Part shown: piece by piece, positions 9,442-19,415 of the stretch
How positions within the stretch are numbered: the first letter of the stretch is position 1
How the letters are laid out: each line of letters begins with the position of its first letter
Translations under genes and position numbers: made by a program
DNA from: Vibrio viridaestus
GTDB taxonomy: Bacteria > Pseudomonadota > Gammaproteobacteria > Enterobacterales > Vibrionaceae
Assembly (NCBI RefSeq): GCF_003856525.1
Contig: NZ_RJVQ01000007.1
Location: 165,389 to 229,388 of the forward strand
Length of the DNA: 64,000 nt
Reading direction: 5' to 3'
The notes under the pieces: model-generated
The model's input: the letters and a program-made list of their open reading frames with translations, nothing else
Told to the model about the DNA's origin: nothing
The model's database searches: none

Positions 9442-9582
9442 TTATAAGTTAAATAATTTTTCTTGTTCTCTTTGTAACAGAATATCCTCTATTTTTCGTC
9501 TTGTTTCATTAAGGTTTTTACTTTTGTCTTCTTCAGAGCTGATAGGTGGAGTATTCGATTTTTTGGGTGCTTTCTTTTTCAT
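9442..9582 (-). CDS. Small basic protein, 46 residues
   Basis: The short frame begins MKKKAPKKSN and ends in a helical stretch, TRRKIEDILLQREQEKLF. An AAGG ribosome site sits 7 bases before the ATG. The N-terminal Lys-rich, then Ser/Glu-rich, then amphipathic-helix pattern loosely recalls the small PA3496-type proteins of gammaproteobacteria, whose ends carry an RR-x-IE-x-x-L helix. That link is tentative. It lies in the gap between the cyclase and cold-shock genes and is transcribed in the same direction as both. Confidence 0.6.
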   Translation of the reverse strand: MKKKAPKKSNTPPISSEEDKSKNLNETRRKIEDILLQREQEKLFNL

Positions 9583-9800
9583 TTCATTGCCTTAGAAGTA
9601 TGTTTGTTCGATTGAAAGAACGGTTTAATGCTGACTTATATTTCATGGGTCTTGCAAGAGATGGAATTGGTTAGGATGAAAAGAGTTATGGAAGAGTGAG
9701 ATCTTTTTGTGCTAGTAATTTTGTTTTGGCTTTGTGATACCAGTAGAGTTGGCGACTTGTTCTTTTAGACATAGATTCCTTAAATATCAATTTTTGGACT

Positions 9801-9834
9801 AAAGGCAGTGATTCAATCATGAATCACTGCCTTT
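9801..9834 (-). terminator. Hairpin downstream of the cold-shock gene
   Basis: A perfect 15-bp inverted repeat AAAGGCAGTGATTCA / TGAATCACTGCCTTT with a 4-base loop starts 8 bases after the csp stop codon. The downstream T-run is poor, so it may act as a stability element as well as a terminator. Confidence 0.7.
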
Positions 9835-9842
9835 GAAATTTT

Positions 9843-10055
9843 TTAAACCGCAGTTACGTTTGCTGCTTGTGGTCCTTTACCGCCTTGCTCGATGGTAAAG
9901 CTCACTTTCTGACCTTCAGTAAGAGTTTTAAAGCCTTCAGATGCAATAGCATTGAAGTGAACGAATACATCTGATCCGCCATTGTCAGGAGTAATAAAAC
10001 CAAAACCTTTAGTTTCGTTAAACCATTTTACTAGACCAGTAGTGTTATTAGACAT
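9843..10055 (-). CDS. Cold-shock protein, CspA family
   Basis: This 70-residue OB-fold protein carries RNP1 (KGFGFI, residues 16-21) and RNP2 (VFVHF, residues 30-34), the nucleic-acid-binding surface of CspA proteins. It is an RNA chaperone that melts secondary structure. The gene is preceded by more than 400 bases without another gene on its strand, which fits the long thermosensing 5' leader typical of cold-inducible csp genes. Whether this copy is cold-induced cannot be told from sequence. Confidence 0.96.
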   Translation of the reverse strand: MSNNTTGLVKWFNETKGFGFITPDNGGSDVFVHFNAIASEGFKTLTEGQKVSFTIEQGGKGPQAANVTAV

Positions 10056-10517
10056 AGATACCTCTGTTTATAAATTTCAAATTAAGTTAACGCTACGAAC
10101 AAATGCTATTTCATGGACTATAAAGAAAAGTAATCGCAGGCGTATGACGAAAGGTATCGAAGAAGCTAAGAGAAGACTTGTACTTGATGTTTCACTAATA
10201 ACTCTTTGCAAGAGCTGAGTACACTATACACGTTTAAAATAAGATAGATACATTTATTTTACTTATGGTTCATATATTAGTTATCAAACAATTACAAGAT
10301 TAACAGCTGAAAGGAGCTTTTGATAAACTAAGTAGGTTTTCATCAGCAAAAGCCAATAATATCGTAAAGTTATTGAATAAATTGCCGTTATCCCTAATTA
10401 GGTTATGGGAATTATTCCCTTAGTTTGGTTTTAGTTTGCACTACACTGGCTGTGTTCTAAGAGTGTATGGTCGCTAAATTTGCGCAATTATAATAAGTAA
10501 TTACTGGAGATTACATT
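10056..10517. promoter_or_regulatory. Divergent intergenic region: csp leader and chemoreceptor promoter
   Basis: This is 462 bases without a credible gene. The part next to csp probably holds its 5' leader. The part before the chemoreceptor is AT-rich, with a TACTGGAGA ribosome site just before 10518. A 78-codon frame across 9982-10218 is an antisense shadow. Confidence 0.45.
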
Positions 10518-12479
10518 ATGTGGCTGGATCGTGTATCAATGAGCAGAAAACTCTATTTTGCTCCTTTACTTCTTATTTTCATCTTAATAGGTATCACCAT
10601 AACGAGCTCTTTTCTTCTCAATCACCTTTCTCGTGATATGGAAACCATTTCTTTCGACCTTGCCCCTGATACAGAACTAGCCGCAGAAATGACAGATAGC
10701 ATGTACCGCATGCGATTAGCGGTTAAGAATTTCGTTCAAACTGGGAATAATGAATTCGCTGACCTTTTTCAGAAGCAATCTGACGAGTTAATCCATACCT
10801 ATTTTGCGCGCGCTCACCAAGAGATTCAAAACCCTAAACGTTTAGAAATTATTAAGAAACTAGAAGGTGAAACGAAAAACTACATTAATACATTCACTAA
10901 TAATGTTGTACAAAACATGCAGCGCCGAAATGTTTTAGTGAATGAGCATTTGAATGTATTTGGCCCTCTTATTGAAAAAAATCTAACGCAGGTTATGGAA
11001 TCTGCACGAAACGAAAATGATATTCTTGCCGCTTATCATGCGGCGCAATCAGTACGTTCATTGATCCTGAGTCGGCTGTATGTCATGAAGTTCTTGGTTG
11101 AAAATAAATCGGAACAAGAGCAACGATTTAATAACGAATTTAATGTTCTAAACAAACAAATTGAAAGCTTACTTGCAACACTACAAGTATCTCAACGGAT
11201 AAAGTTAGTCAACGAAGCGAAAGATCTTATTTCTCAATACCAACAATCTGCACACGAAGTTGCTACACGAATTTACACACGCAATGAAGGAATAAAGACA
11301 CTTGATACTGTCGGTCCCAAAATTGCGTCCGATATTGCTGATTTAAGAAGGTCAATCAGCCAATCAATGGAAGAAGCAGCAACAATAGCCAAAAAAGACA
11401 CAGAAGAGTCAATACGTATCCTATACCTGGTTTCTTCGATTGCAGTCATTATCGGTCTGATTATCACTTACTTAATCAGTAAGGCGACCTTAAGAAAGCT
11501 GCACGATATCAATAATGTCGTAGCGGATATTGCTGAAGGTGATGGAGATCTGACGATTCGTATCCCTGTGACCGGTAAAGATGAATTGGATAACCTCGCG
11601 TCCAATTACAATATATTTGCTGATAAGCTGCGTGGTACAGTTGCTCAACTGATTGATGCTGCGGGTAAAATGTCATCATCTTCAGATACGCTTGCGGAAC
11701 GATCAGTAAAAACACAACAGCAAGTATCTGAACAGCAATCTCAAGCTCAGATGATTGCTTCGGCAATAACAGAGATGTCAGCAAGTGCGCAAGATGTCAG
11801 TAATAGTGCGATTGATGCAGAAACTCTCACTCAGTCTACAGCTACAGCCGCGACACAGGGAACCCAGGTTATTATTACTGCCACAAAATCCATGGATGCA
11901 CTGTCAAGTCAGATCATGGCGGCAGGTAATACAGTCGAGATGCTTAGAGCTGATAGTGAAAAGATTGGCTCGGTACTCGGTGTGATTGTGAGCATTGCTG
12001 AGCAGACGAATCTACTCGCGCTCAATGCGGCTATTGAAGCGGCAAGGGCAGGCGAGCAAGGGCGTGGTTTTGCTGTTGTGGCTGATGAAGTTCGTTCATT
12101 AGCATCCAGAACTCAGAATTCGACAGAAGAGATTCAAACGATAATCGAGGGATTCCAACGTAGAACCGAAGAAGCCCACCAGGCCATGGTTGTTAGTCGT
12201 ACCAGTGCTGATCAAACCGTAGAAAAAGTAAATTCAGCAAATGAAGCCTTAGCCGCTATCGAGGGCTATATGCACGAGGTAAATAGTGAGATCTCTTCTA
12301 TTTCAAACGCAGCGGGACAACAGGCGGCAGCATCCAATGAAGTGAGCGAAAGTGTGAATAAGATGTCTGAAATTAGCCACAATACCATGGCAGAATCAGT
12401 GGAAACCACGCGTGCTGTTGAAGGGTTAAATCAGCTTGGTAAAAATATTACTCAGCTACTGACACAATTTAGAATTTAA
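10518..12479 (+). CDS. Methyl-accepting chemotaxis protein with helical sensor
   Basis: This 653-residue receptor has TM1 at about residues 11-34. A long helical periplasmic domain of about 265 residues follows, consistent with a helical bimodular (HBM) or double four-helix bundle sensor. TM2 is near 300-320, then a HAMP domain ([16 protein letters not shown]) and a signalling domain. The hairpin tip reads [35 protein letters not shown] receptors are known to bind organic acids such as TCA intermediates; the ligand here is unknown. There is no C-terminal CheR pentapeptide. It is monocistronic, with a hairpin after the stop. Confidence 0.95.
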   Translation: MWLDRVSMSRKLYFAPLLLIFILIGITITSSFLLNHLSRDMETISFDLAPDTELAAEMTDSMYRMRLAVKNFVQTGNNEFADLFQKQSDELIHTYFARAHQEIQNPKRLEIIKKLEGETKNYINTFTNNVVQNMQRRNVLVNEHLNVFGPLIEKNLTQVMESARNENDILAAYHAAQSVRSLILSRLYVMKFLVENKSEQEQRFNNEFNVLNKQIESLLATLQVSQRIKLVNEAKDLISQYQQSAHEVATRIYTRNEGIKTLDTVGPKIASDIADLRRSISQSMEEAATIAKKDTEESIRILYLVSSIAVIIGLIITYLISKATLRKLHDINNVVADIAEGDGDLTIRIPVTGKDELDNLASNYNIFADKLRGTVAQLIDAAGKMSSSSDTLAERSVKTQQQVSEQQSQAQMIASAITEMSASAQDVSNSAIDAETLTQSTATAATQGTQVIITATKSMDALSSQIMAAGNTVEMLRADSEKIGSVLGVIVSIAEQTNLLALNAAIEAARAGEQGRGFAVVADEVRSLASRTQNSTEEIQTIIEGFQRRTEEAHQAMVVSRTSADQTVEKVNSANEALAAIEGYMHEVNSEISSISNAAGQQAAASNEVSESVNKMSEISHNTMAESVETTRAVEGLNQLGKNITQLLTQFRI

Positions 12480-12498
12480 GTGGGATTTTTTAAGCGAC

Positions 12499-12525
12499 AA
12501 GAACCGGACATAATGTCTGGTTCTT
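12499..12525 (+). terminator. Terminator after the chemoreceptor gene
   Basis: The hairpin AAGAACCGGACA / TGTCTGGTTCTT with a 3-base loop and a following TT begins 20 bases after the stop codon. One pair in the stem is G-T. Confidence 0.7.
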
Positions 12526-12660
12526 TCGTTAGCGTTTACGTGATAGAAAATTCAAGAAAAGAAATGTTCGTAAACCACAACTCGTGAGATTTAAATAAGA
12601 TAGATGAAATTAACAGTGTTAGATTATGTGATCATGAGCAAACTACGTTATATTTAGGGT

Positions 12661-12915
12661 ATGTTGTACAACCATGGAAGTATTATTGCTTTGAACGGTA
12701 AATTACATGCTTTTCTTGCTTCTAAATCTTTTCGTTTAGCCAGTTGGACTGGGTGTATTTTCGGTCTTTTGTACTGTGCGTTTCTGTTTGTATCCTTTGA
12801 TGTCAATTCGCCATGGCATTTCTCTGGAACTGAAATACTTGGCAATCTCTTTCTATGTGTTGCGATCGGTATTCTAATAGGTCAGATCGTTGCACGTTTA
12901 CGCAATTTAGATTGA
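12661..12915 (+). CDS. Small two-helix membrane protein
   Basis: This is a frame of 84 codons with two hydrophobic segments (about residues 29-47 and 60-79) and a short basic end, IVARLRNLD. The start is uncertain. The ATG at 12661 has AGGGT directly against it, too close to work well. A TTG at 12691 has GGAAG ten bases upstream and would give 74 residues. The family is not recognised. It stands alone before a LysR gene and may be an inner-membrane protein of unknown role. Confidence 0.5.
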   Translation: MLYNHGSIIALNGKLHAFLASKSFRLASWTGCIFGLLYCAFLFVSFDVNSPWHFSGTEILGNLFLCVAIGILIGQIVARLRNLD

Positions 12916-13003
12916 GTTCTAGATAGGAGCAGTTTGGTCAATTGGACCTAAATAGTGTTAACATCGCCATTCTTTATTACCGAGTTTGCGAGATATTCGA
13001 CAG

Positions 13004-13924
13004 ATGTTGCCTGCTATGGATTTCAACAATTTATACTACTTTTACTTGGTTGCTGAGCACGGTGGTTACACAGCTGCGCAAAATGTATCGGGGTTGACTA
13101 AGTCACTTTTGAGCCGTCGCATTACTCAACTTGAAGATCAGCTCGACGCCAGATTAATTCAACGCAATACCCATCAATTTGCCCTGACGAGCACGGGTAA
13201 ACTTCTGCATGAACGCTCTGCACAAATGGTACGTGAAGGTGTACTTGCTTACGAGTCTGTTTCTGAGGTTTCCAGTGAACCCATGGGACCAATAAGAGTT
13301 TGTTGTCCGACAGTCCTTGCTCAGTATCATTTAGCCCCAATTATTCCTGAATTTATGAAGTTATATCCCAAGGTCATCGTCAATATTGATGCGACAGATA
13401 GGCCAGTCGATATAATTGAAGAGATGTTTGATTTAGTGTTACGTTCTCGTGCCAATGTCGATGATGTGCCGGGACTTATAGCCAAAACTATCGCTCGTTC
13501 GCAGCCGATATTGGTTGCCAGTCCTGAAGTTATTCAGCAATACGGCATGCCAAAATCACCCTATGATTTGCAGAAGGTGCCAACGATAAGTTCGGTAATG
13601 GATCGCCATGAAGGAGAGCAAATTTGGCATGTCACGTCGAGTCAGGGCGATGTGGCGGAAATAAAACATACGCCAGTACTATTCTGCCTTAATCCGAAAG
13701 TTCAGCACGAAGCGGTGGTACAAGGTGTGGGTTTTGGTTTGATTCCAGAGGCACTCGCAGCAAAAGATCTCAATAGTGGCGGCTTAGTCAGGGTTCTTGA
13801 AGAGTGGTCTACAGAAGCTCATTTAATCCATATTTTATTCCAAAGCAGAAAACACATGAATCCAGCCGTGAGAGCCTTTCTTGACTATTTAAGTGAAAAG
13901 TTACCTTTATCTCTCAATAAATGA
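13004..13924 (+). CDS. LysR-family transcriptional regulator
   Basis: This is a LysR regulator of about 306 residues. An N-terminal winged HTH (FNNLYYFYLVAEHGGYTAAQ, then LLSRRITQLEDQLDARLIQR) precedes the periplasmic-binding-protein-like effector domain. The ATG at 13004 or 13016 is preferred over the TTG at 12986, because family members begin a few residues before the FNNLYYF segment. No divergent partner sits upstream. The next gene downstream is a small exported protein 156 bases away. The effector is unknown; the sequence resembles the group that controls quinone- or electrophile-responsive genes, but this is weak. Confidence 0.88.
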   Translation: MLPAMDFNNLYYFYLVAEHGGYTAAQNVSGLTKSLLSRRITQLEDQLDARLIQRNTHQFALTSTGKLLHERSAQMVREGVLAYESVSEVSSEPMGPIRVCCPTVLAQYHLAPIIPEFMKLYPKVIVNIDATDRPVDIIEEMFDLVLRSRANVDDVPGLIAKTIARSQPILVASPEVIQQYGMPKSPYDLQKVPTISSVMDRHEGEQIWHVTSSQGDVAEIKHTPVLFCLNPKVQHEAVVQGVGFGLIPEALAAKDLNSGGLVRVLEEWSTEAHLIHILFQSRKHMNPAVRAFLDYLSEKLPLSLNK

Positions 13925-14080
13925 GTTTTTGCTATCTATCAGATTTTAGTTGCTGTCCTAAATATAGAACAAGTCGTTTTATTTTTGCTTGTTGTTATGA
14001 ATATGGAACAGAGTATACTTCTGCTCTGTGACAAGATTACAGCAAAATAATTACACATATAAAAATATTAGGAGAATGTT

Positions 14081-14395
14081 ATGAATCGTTTATTAGCTTG
14101 TGCAGCACTTTCTACCGCTCTATTTTCTGTTGGCTCATTCGCAGCAGGCGTATCAATGAATGTTGAAACTGTTGGTAATAATGCTTACGTTCAAGTGAAG
14201 AATGGTGATGAGCCAATGTCAAATGTACCTGTAACCGTAACAAATGGTACAAATACACAGGTTGTTACCACTGCAGAAGACGGACATGTTTTAGTGAGCA
14301 ACTTTGATAGTATCTCTCACTCTTATACTTTCACTGTTGACGCTAAAAATGGTCAAGACGTGTCTGAAACTCGTTTCTTGAGCAAAGCTCACTAA
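14081..14395 (+). CDS. Small exported protein, Ig/CnaB-like
   Basis: This 104-residue protein has a clear signal peptide (MNRLLACAALSTALFSVGSFAA, cleavage near residue 22). The mature part is a short beta-rich domain whose pattern (PMSNVPVTVTNGTNTQVVTTAEDGHVLV) resembles carboxypeptidase-regulatory or CnaB-type domains. An AGGAG ribosome site stands before the ATG and a terminator hairpin follows directly, so it is monocistronic. It should be periplasmic. Function unknown. Confidence 0.8.
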   Translation: MNRLLACAALSTALFSVGSFAAGVSMNVETVGNNAYVQVKNGDEPMSNVPVTVTNGTNTQVVTTAEDGHVLVSNFDSISHSYTFTVDAKNGQDVSETRFLSKAH

Positions 14396-14400
14396 TTTTT

Positions 14401-14432
14401 TTAGGCATGGGAAAATTCTCTCTCATGCCTAA
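14401..14432 (+). terminator. Terminator hairpin
   Basis: The inverted repeat TTAGGCATG / CATGCCTAA follows six bases after the stop of the exported protein gene and lies between convergent genes. Confidence 0.65.
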
Positions 14433-14463
14433 GTGTTTACCTCTCAGATTTTCTCACCTCAGT

Positions 14464-15297
14464 TTACAATTCACTAAATTTCCCCAGCTTTTCAAGAAAC
14501 TCTTGATCAAGTAAAGAATGCGACGCTATTCCCGGTACAAATACAATGTCGACCGCAGGTAAAGATGGCATCCCGTCAAGTATTTCAAGATCTTCAGTGA
14601 CACTAAGCCGTCCCATGGCTCCGATAGCTAGGCCCGCTCGAACGATTGAGCGTTGAGCTGACGCGGTGTTGCAACAGGCGACCAACTGGTAGTTAGTCCC
14701 ACGTTTGGCTAATCCATCTATCGCTGAAGCATGATACTGACAATCATTTTGAAACAGCGCCAATGGAAGGGGGGACGACGTATCCATTTTATAGTTTTTA
14801 CTGCTAATCCATACACCTTGGTCTGATGCGAGCCAGTACCCTTCCTCTTTCCCTGGCGATCGAGTGAGGATTGCCGCATCAATTCGATCTTCATCAAGCC
14901 AATCTCTTAATATGGCACTTGGCTCGCTAAAAATTTGAATCGAACATGTTGGCTTGGATGCCATTAAAGCTTGCACGACTTTTGGCAGAACCTGCTCATT
15001 GTAATCTTCTGGACAACCTAGCCTTAAGGGGCGCTTATTTTCATACCGTTTTACTTGTCTTAGAGCGTTGTTGTGTAATGTAACGAGTTGATCTGCATGG
15101 CTTCTCAGAGACAATCCCGCTTCACTTAAAACGAGATTTCTTCCATCTTTAGTAAATAAGCGGACACCTAGTTCATCTTCTAATTTACGCATCTGCGCAC
15201 TGAATGCTGACTGGGTACGATTAATCTGTTTCGCAGCGCGAGTGAAGCTACCAGTTTCGACGAATGCGAGAAAACTACGTAAAGCATCAATATCCAT
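14464..15297 (-). CDS. LysR-family regulator, divergent from a GST gene
   Basis: This 277-residue regulator has the HTH MDIDALRSFLAFVETGSFTRAAKQINRTQSAFSAQMRKLEDELG at its N-terminus and a substrate-binding-like domain after residue 90. The domain is slightly shorter than the usual 290-310 residues. The gene is transcribed away from the glutathione transferase gene, with 116 bases between the start codons. That is the usual arrangement for LysR control of a neighbour, so the GST/LysE pair is the likely target. Confidence 0.88.
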   Translation of the reverse strand: MDIDALRSFLAFVETGSFTRAAKQINRTQSAFSAQMRKLEDELGVRLFTKDGRNLVLSEAGLSLRSHADQLVTLHNNALRQVKRYENKRPLRLGCPEDYNEQVLPKVVQALMASKPTCSIQIFSEPSAILRDWLDEDRIDAAILTRSPGKEEGYWLASDQGVWISSKNYKMDTSSPLPLALFQNDCQYHASAIDGLAKRGTNYQLVACCNTASAQRSIVRAGLAIGAMGRLSVTEDLEILDGMPSLPAVDIVFVPGIASHSLLDQEFLEKLGKFSEL

Positions 15298-15413
15298 TTA
15301 TGATTGATTATCCATCTATTTTATTAATATATACCATCAAAACTATCCGTTAGTTTCAGTCATTAATATACCTTAATCTCGTATAAAACACAGTGAGTCA
15401 CAAAGGAAGAAAT

Positions 15414-16064
15414 ATGAAACTAATTATAGGAAATCAGAACTACTCGACTTGGTCAATGCGCGCTTGGCTTATCTTTAGCCAATGCAATGTGAAAGCTGAA
15501 ATAGAAAAACTGATTCTGTTTACTCCAGAGTTTTATGACGCTATCGAAAAGGTTTCTCCTGCTAAAAAAGTGCCAGCGTTAATTGATGGCGATATTACAG
15601 TTTGGGACTCGTTAGCCATTCTTGAATACGTCAACGACAGCTACCTGAATGGAAAAGCATGGCCTAGCTCCCCACAAAATAAAGCAAAAGCTCGGTCAAT
15701 CGCCTGTGAAATGCACTCAGGATTTCCTAATTTACGTAATGAGCTTCCTATGAATTGTCGGGCCAAAAGAAAAGTGTCACTGAGTCCAGCAGCTTTAGCG
15801 GAAATTAACCGAGTTGATGAACTTTGGTCTGAGCAAATGGAGCAATATCCGGGTCAGTGGCTATTTGGAGAATGGTCAATCGCAGATGCGATGTATGCAC
15901 CTTTAGCATTAAGATTTGAAACATATGGCATTATATTGTCTGATATAGCTCGTCAGTATCAATCGAAGGTACTGAGTAGTAATGCCGTGAAGCAGTGGTT
16001 GGCCGAAGCCAGTTTAGAAACAGACGTTGTTGATGAAGACGAAGCCGGTGAACCTTTGAAATAG
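15414..16064 (+). CDS. Glutathione S-transferase family protein
   Basis: This 216-residue protein has an N-terminal thioredoxin-like domain (MKLIIGNQNYSTWSMRAWL; the Ser-Thr-Trp-Ser segment lies where the GST catalytic Ser/Tyr is found). The cis-Pro loop VPALIDGD precedes the helical C-terminal domain. The ATG at 15414 has AGGAA at good spacing and is preferred over an upstream GTG at 15393. It probably conjugates or reduces electrophiles with glutathione. It is followed after 40 bases by a LysE-family exporter on the same strand, so the two may form an operon. Confidence 0.88.
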   Translation: MKLIIGNQNYSTWSMRAWLIFSQCNVKAEIEKLILFTPEFYDAIEKVSPAKKVPALIDGDITVWDSLAILEYVNDSYLNGKAWPSSPQNKAKARSIACEMHSGFPNLRNELPMNCRAKRKVSLSPAALAEINRVDELWSEQMEQYPGQWLFGEWSIADAMYAPLALRFETYGIILSDIARQYQSKVLSSNAVKQWLAEASLETDVVDEDEAGEPLK

Positions 16065-16104
16065 CCAAATAACTTTATTAATTCTATACCGAAAAGGAAA
16101 AAAA

Positions 16105-16728
16105 ATGCCTGAATATGGACATCTAATGACTTTTTGTTTGGTCTCACTCATTATGGTGCTGACACCAGGCCCGAATATGATATACCTCATATCTCGTTCA
16201 ATGTGCCAGGGAAAGCAAGCTGGAATAATGTCATTGAGTGGCGTATTAGTTGGATTTATAGTCTATATGTTGTCGGCTGCGTTGGGCGTCACAGGGTTAC
16301 TTCTTGCGGTGCCTTATGCTTACGACTCCATCCGTATTGCAGGTGTATGTTATTTGCTATTCCTCGCCTATCAGGCGATCACCAATAAGAAGACGCTGAT
16401 TTTAACACAAGACTTAAACGTGGTAAGTCGGAGAAAGTTATTTTCAATGGGGTTTTTTACTAATATTACTAACCCGAAAATCGCCATGATGTACCTATCT
16501 CTGCTTCCTCAATTCATAACACCGGGACATAATGAATTTTCTCAAACTCTAGTGCTTGGAGGTATGCAGATTCTTATCAGTGGGATAGTTAATTTGGTTA
16601 TTGTTCTTACCGCCGGGTTGGCTGCGCACCACTTAATAAATCAAAAACTATGGTCAATGATTCAGCGCTGGCTGCTCAGTACTGTTTTTGGATTAATGGC
16701 CCTTAACATGGCAATAGCTCGAAGATAA
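16105..16728 (+). CDS. LysE/RhtB-family exporter
   Basis: This 207-residue protein has about six membrane helices. The N-terminal family signature FCLVSLIMVLTPGPNMIYLISRS includes the conserved Thr-Pro-Gly-Pro. The second half carries GFFTNITNPKIAMMYLSLLPQF, typical of RhtB-type amino-acid and homoserine-lactone exporters. AAGGAAAAAA lies just before the ATG. It is co-directional with the GST gene. The substrate is unknown. Confidence 0.92.
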   Translation: MPEYGHLMTFCLVSLIMVLTPGPNMIYLISRSMCQGKQAGIMSLSGVLVGFIVYMLSAALGVTGLLLAVPYAYDSIRIAGVCYLLFLAYQAITNKKTLILTQDLNVVSRRKLFSMGFFTNITNPKIAMMYLSLLPQFITPGHNEFSQTLVLGGMQILISGIVNLVIVLTAGLAAHHLINQKLWSMIQRWLLSTVFGLMALNMAIARR

Positions 16729-16846
16729 ATTAAAATTGCGAGCAAAATCTAAATAATTAATCTTAAACAAATCTTTCAATAGCTTAGGCGTGAAATAAAA
16801 TTTATATAAGCTAATCTTTTATAAACGCCTAGCTTTTGAGATTTTG

Positions 16847-18181
16847 ATGATAAAACAGCAGTTCATTTCTGTTAATGCGGTGATGCGCCTAGTCACTACC
16901 ATGATCGTTATCATGGTGTTGTTAGTGTATGCCATTACCGGAATTTTTATCTATATCATCGAAAAGGACGAGCTTCAGGATCTCTATACCCGCATTAATC
17001 TCGCTTTAAACGTCGAAGCAAATCATGACCTTGAAATTGTAACCGAATACAGTTTTTGGGATGAGTCTTACCAAAATATCGTGGTTAAAAAAAATAATAA
17101 GTGGATTCAAGATAATATTGAACACTATGTTCTTACAAAATATCAGTTCGATTTTGCAGCCTTTCAGAGTGCCGACGAACAAACTCATATCATTGCTCAG
17201 CAGCATCACGATAAAATTTCCTCTCAAGATCTAACGGATGCATCGTTACCCAATTCCAATTTAATGGGTGTTGAAGGCGCGAGTTTATTTGTAAACTTAG
17301 GTGGTGCGATATACCAAATCGTAACAGTTCCATTTGTTTCAGAAGAGACAGAACAAAAACGTGCAGAATCATTACTTATCGGATTTCGTATTACTCAGAA
17401 CTATTTAGATAAGCTCGTCGCTAATTATGAGTTGCCTAATATATCGATAAGTCACAACCTTGATGCCAGTAACCGCGTGGTGTTAAAAGATTTTGTTGGG
17501 AATGTTCAGGGTATTTTGACCTGGAAACATATTTCGGCCACTAGAGCACTCATACCGTATATGTTAATTGCAGGAATTATTTTGCTGTTAGGCTCTATAT
17601 ACGTTACACGTCGTGTCCTCTATGCGGAACTTGGTGTTAGGGTTCATTATGAACAGCGACTGTATCAGGCAGCGACAAAGGATGATCTTACTGGGATTTC
17701 GAATAGGAAATTTTTCATCGATTATGCTGAAAGAGAATTTAATTTTCTGAGGTTAGAAGGGCGGCATTACAGTTTACTTATGCTCGACATCGATTACTTT
17801 AAGAAAATTAATGACACCTACGGGCATGCGGCTGGTGATAGCGCACTGAATCACTTCGCAGAGGTATGCAAAAATGCGCTGAGAGAAAGAGATTTATTTG
17901 GACGTATTGGTGGGGAAGAATTTGCAATATTCCTGCCTGATACAGATCAAGATAACGCTTTTGCTGTTGCTGAGCGGATTCACGCGCAATTGAGAGAGCA
18001 TCCGATAACCGACATAGGGATAAAGCATGTTAAAGTCTCAGTCAGTATTGGGCTGGCTGGTCACTTATTGAATGCGATCTCTTTTGATGAGCTACTTAAA
18101 TATGCAGATGAAGCTCTCTATCAGGCAAAAAGTGAAGGACGAAACCGGACGATCATAGCAATCAACACGACTCATTCCTGA
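16847..18181 (+). CDS. Diguanylate cyclase with CHASE4-like sensor
   Basis: This is a 444-residue protein. A first membrane helix (about 13-37) leads into a periplasmic domain with the CHASE4-type NHDLEIVTEYSFWDESYQNIV segment. A second helix lies near 240-258, followed by a GGDEF domain with RIGGEEF and an upstream RERD inhibitory site. It is probably active and feedback-controlled. The ATG at 16847 follows a TTG in frame; no strong ribosome site is seen. The gap upstream holds only AT-rich DNA. Confidence 0.92.
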   Translation: MIKQQFISVNAVMRLVTTMIVIMVLLVYAITGIFIYIIEKDELQDLYTRINLALNVEANHDLEIVTEYSFWDESYQNIVVKKNNKWIQDNIEHYVLTKYQFDFAAFQSADEQTHIIAQQHHDKISSQDLTDASLPNSNLMGVEGASLFVNLGGAIYQIVTVPFVSEETEQKRAESLLIGFRITQNYLDKLVANYELPNISISHNLDASNRVVLKDFVGNVQGILTWKHISATRALIPYMLIAGIILLLGSIYVTRRVLYAELGVRVHYEQRLYQAATKDDLTGISNRKFFIDYAEREFNFLRLEGRHYSLLMLDIDYFKKINDTYGHAAGDSALNHFAEVCKNALRERDLFGRIGGEEFAIFLPDTDQDNAFAVAERIHAQLREHPITDIGIKHVKVSVSIGLAGHLLNAISFDELLKYADEALYQAKSEGRNRTIIAINTTHS

Positions 18182-18204
18182 TAGAGGCATTCCAAAGAGG
18201 TATT

Positions 18205-18684
18205 CTATCTCGCAATATAGCCGATCTTATAGATGCAATCTGGTGGTGTGTTTGTTAATGACGTTTGTCCACTTAACCACGAAACGCCGATGTTACTCCA
18301 GTCTGCGTAATTGGTGGCGCTTATGTCACTGGCATTATCAGAGCAGTTAATCAGAGCAAGTTCATGCTCTTGCGTTGGCTCAAGAGATAAGTGATCGATA
18401 AACCAAGTCTTTATGACTGGACGACCAAATTGATCGCACAACGCCTTAAATCCATCACTCTTTAAAAATGACACCATGGCTTCGTGATTCTGCCATACAT
18501 AAAAAGGTGCGTATCTGTTGACGGTACATGGGTATTCTTGAGAATTCTTTTCTGAATATAAATAGGCTTTAAATTTCAGTCCGGGATAATGGTTGAGCAA
18601 GTGTCCCTTGGTTTCAATGCGGTTTTTGATAGTGTCCATTGGATAATCTGATGGAAGGGTTATGACATATTGCATTGCAATCAT
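18205..18684 (-). CDS. DUF4865 family protein
   Basis: This 159-residue protein matches the DUF4865 pattern: MQYVITLPSDYPMDTIKNRIETKGHLLNHYPGLKFKAYLYSEKN followed by YAPFYVWQNHEAMVSFLKSDGF. These are ferredoxin-like alpha/beta-barrel proteins of the monooxygenase-like group with no assigned reaction. There are two possible ATGs, 18684 and 18675. It is convergent with the GGDEF gene, only 23 bases away. Confidence 0.8.
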   Translation of the reverse strand: MIAMQYVITLPSDYPMDTIKNRIETKGHLLNHYPGLKFKAYLYSEKNSQEYPCTVNRYAPFYVWQNHEAMVSFLKSDGFKALCDQFGRPVIKTWFIDHLSLEPTQEHELALINCSDNASDISATNYADWSNIGVSWLSGQTSLTNTPPDCIYKIGYIAR

Positions 18685-18876
18685 ACGACGTGACTCCTAT
18701 TGATATTAATTGGTGGGTATCTCGTTGTTTACGTGATGATTGTGTCACTATCTTAAAATAAGGAAAATCAAAACTTTTAGGAGTAATTGTCCTTATAGTT
18801 GGGATTATTTCACCGCTTCGTTTTCACTTTAGCGTCGACTGAGAATGGGGTTTGAAATACCAGAGATTAGTTGAGG

Positions 18877-19359
18877 TTATGCGAGTCCTAGTTCCATCAT
18901 TTGTGCATCATCACCGTAAGTTGGAGATATCTCGATACTAATAACTTTAGTAAATCCGAGCTTATGCCAGAATGAATGTGAATCTTGAACGGAAACTAAA
19001 CGAATGCGAGTAAAGCCCATTGATTTTGCTTTAGTGATTAAGTGCTGAACCATTTTAGAGCCAATACCCTGACCATTGACCTCAGGTGATACGGCAAGGT
19101 CATGAAGAAATAAGGAGGAGCCAGCCGTGTCATCTGGTAACAGCGTATGCAATTTCGGTGGGGATTGACGATCCCAACCATGAGCTAACAAATAAGCACA
19201 TACAGTACCGTCAATATTATAAACAAAGCAGCTTTCTGGAGATGTTTCCCATTTACACTTGAGCACGTTCAGTTGTTCAGGAGGTACTTCTTTATAAACC
19301 GAGTTTTGCACGCTGAGAATTTCATTCCATGAATTGTGACTGATTTTTGTAATAGGCAT
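18877..19359 (-). CDS. GNAT-family N-acetyltransferase
   Basis: This 160-residue acetyltransferase has motif A, LFLHDLAVSPEVNGQGIGSKMVQHLI (about residues 86-111). Its Gln-Gly-Ile-Gly loop binds acetyl-CoA. The end reads HSFWHKLGFTKV. The substrate is unknown. It is followed by a second, only distantly similar GNAT gene on the same strand. Confidence 0.9.
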   Translation of the reverse strand: MPITKISHNSWNEILSVQNSVYKEVPPEQLNVLKCKWETSPESCFVYNIDGTVCAYLLAHGWDRQSPPKLHTLLPDDTAGSSLFLHDLAVSPEVNGQGIGSKMVQHLITKAKSMGFTRIRLVSVQDSHSFWHKLGFTKVISIEISPTYGDDAQMMELGLA

Positions 19360-19415
19360 CCTTCTACCTCAATCCGTTTGTCTATTTGACTAAAGTAACT
19401 CAAGCTGTGTAAAAA

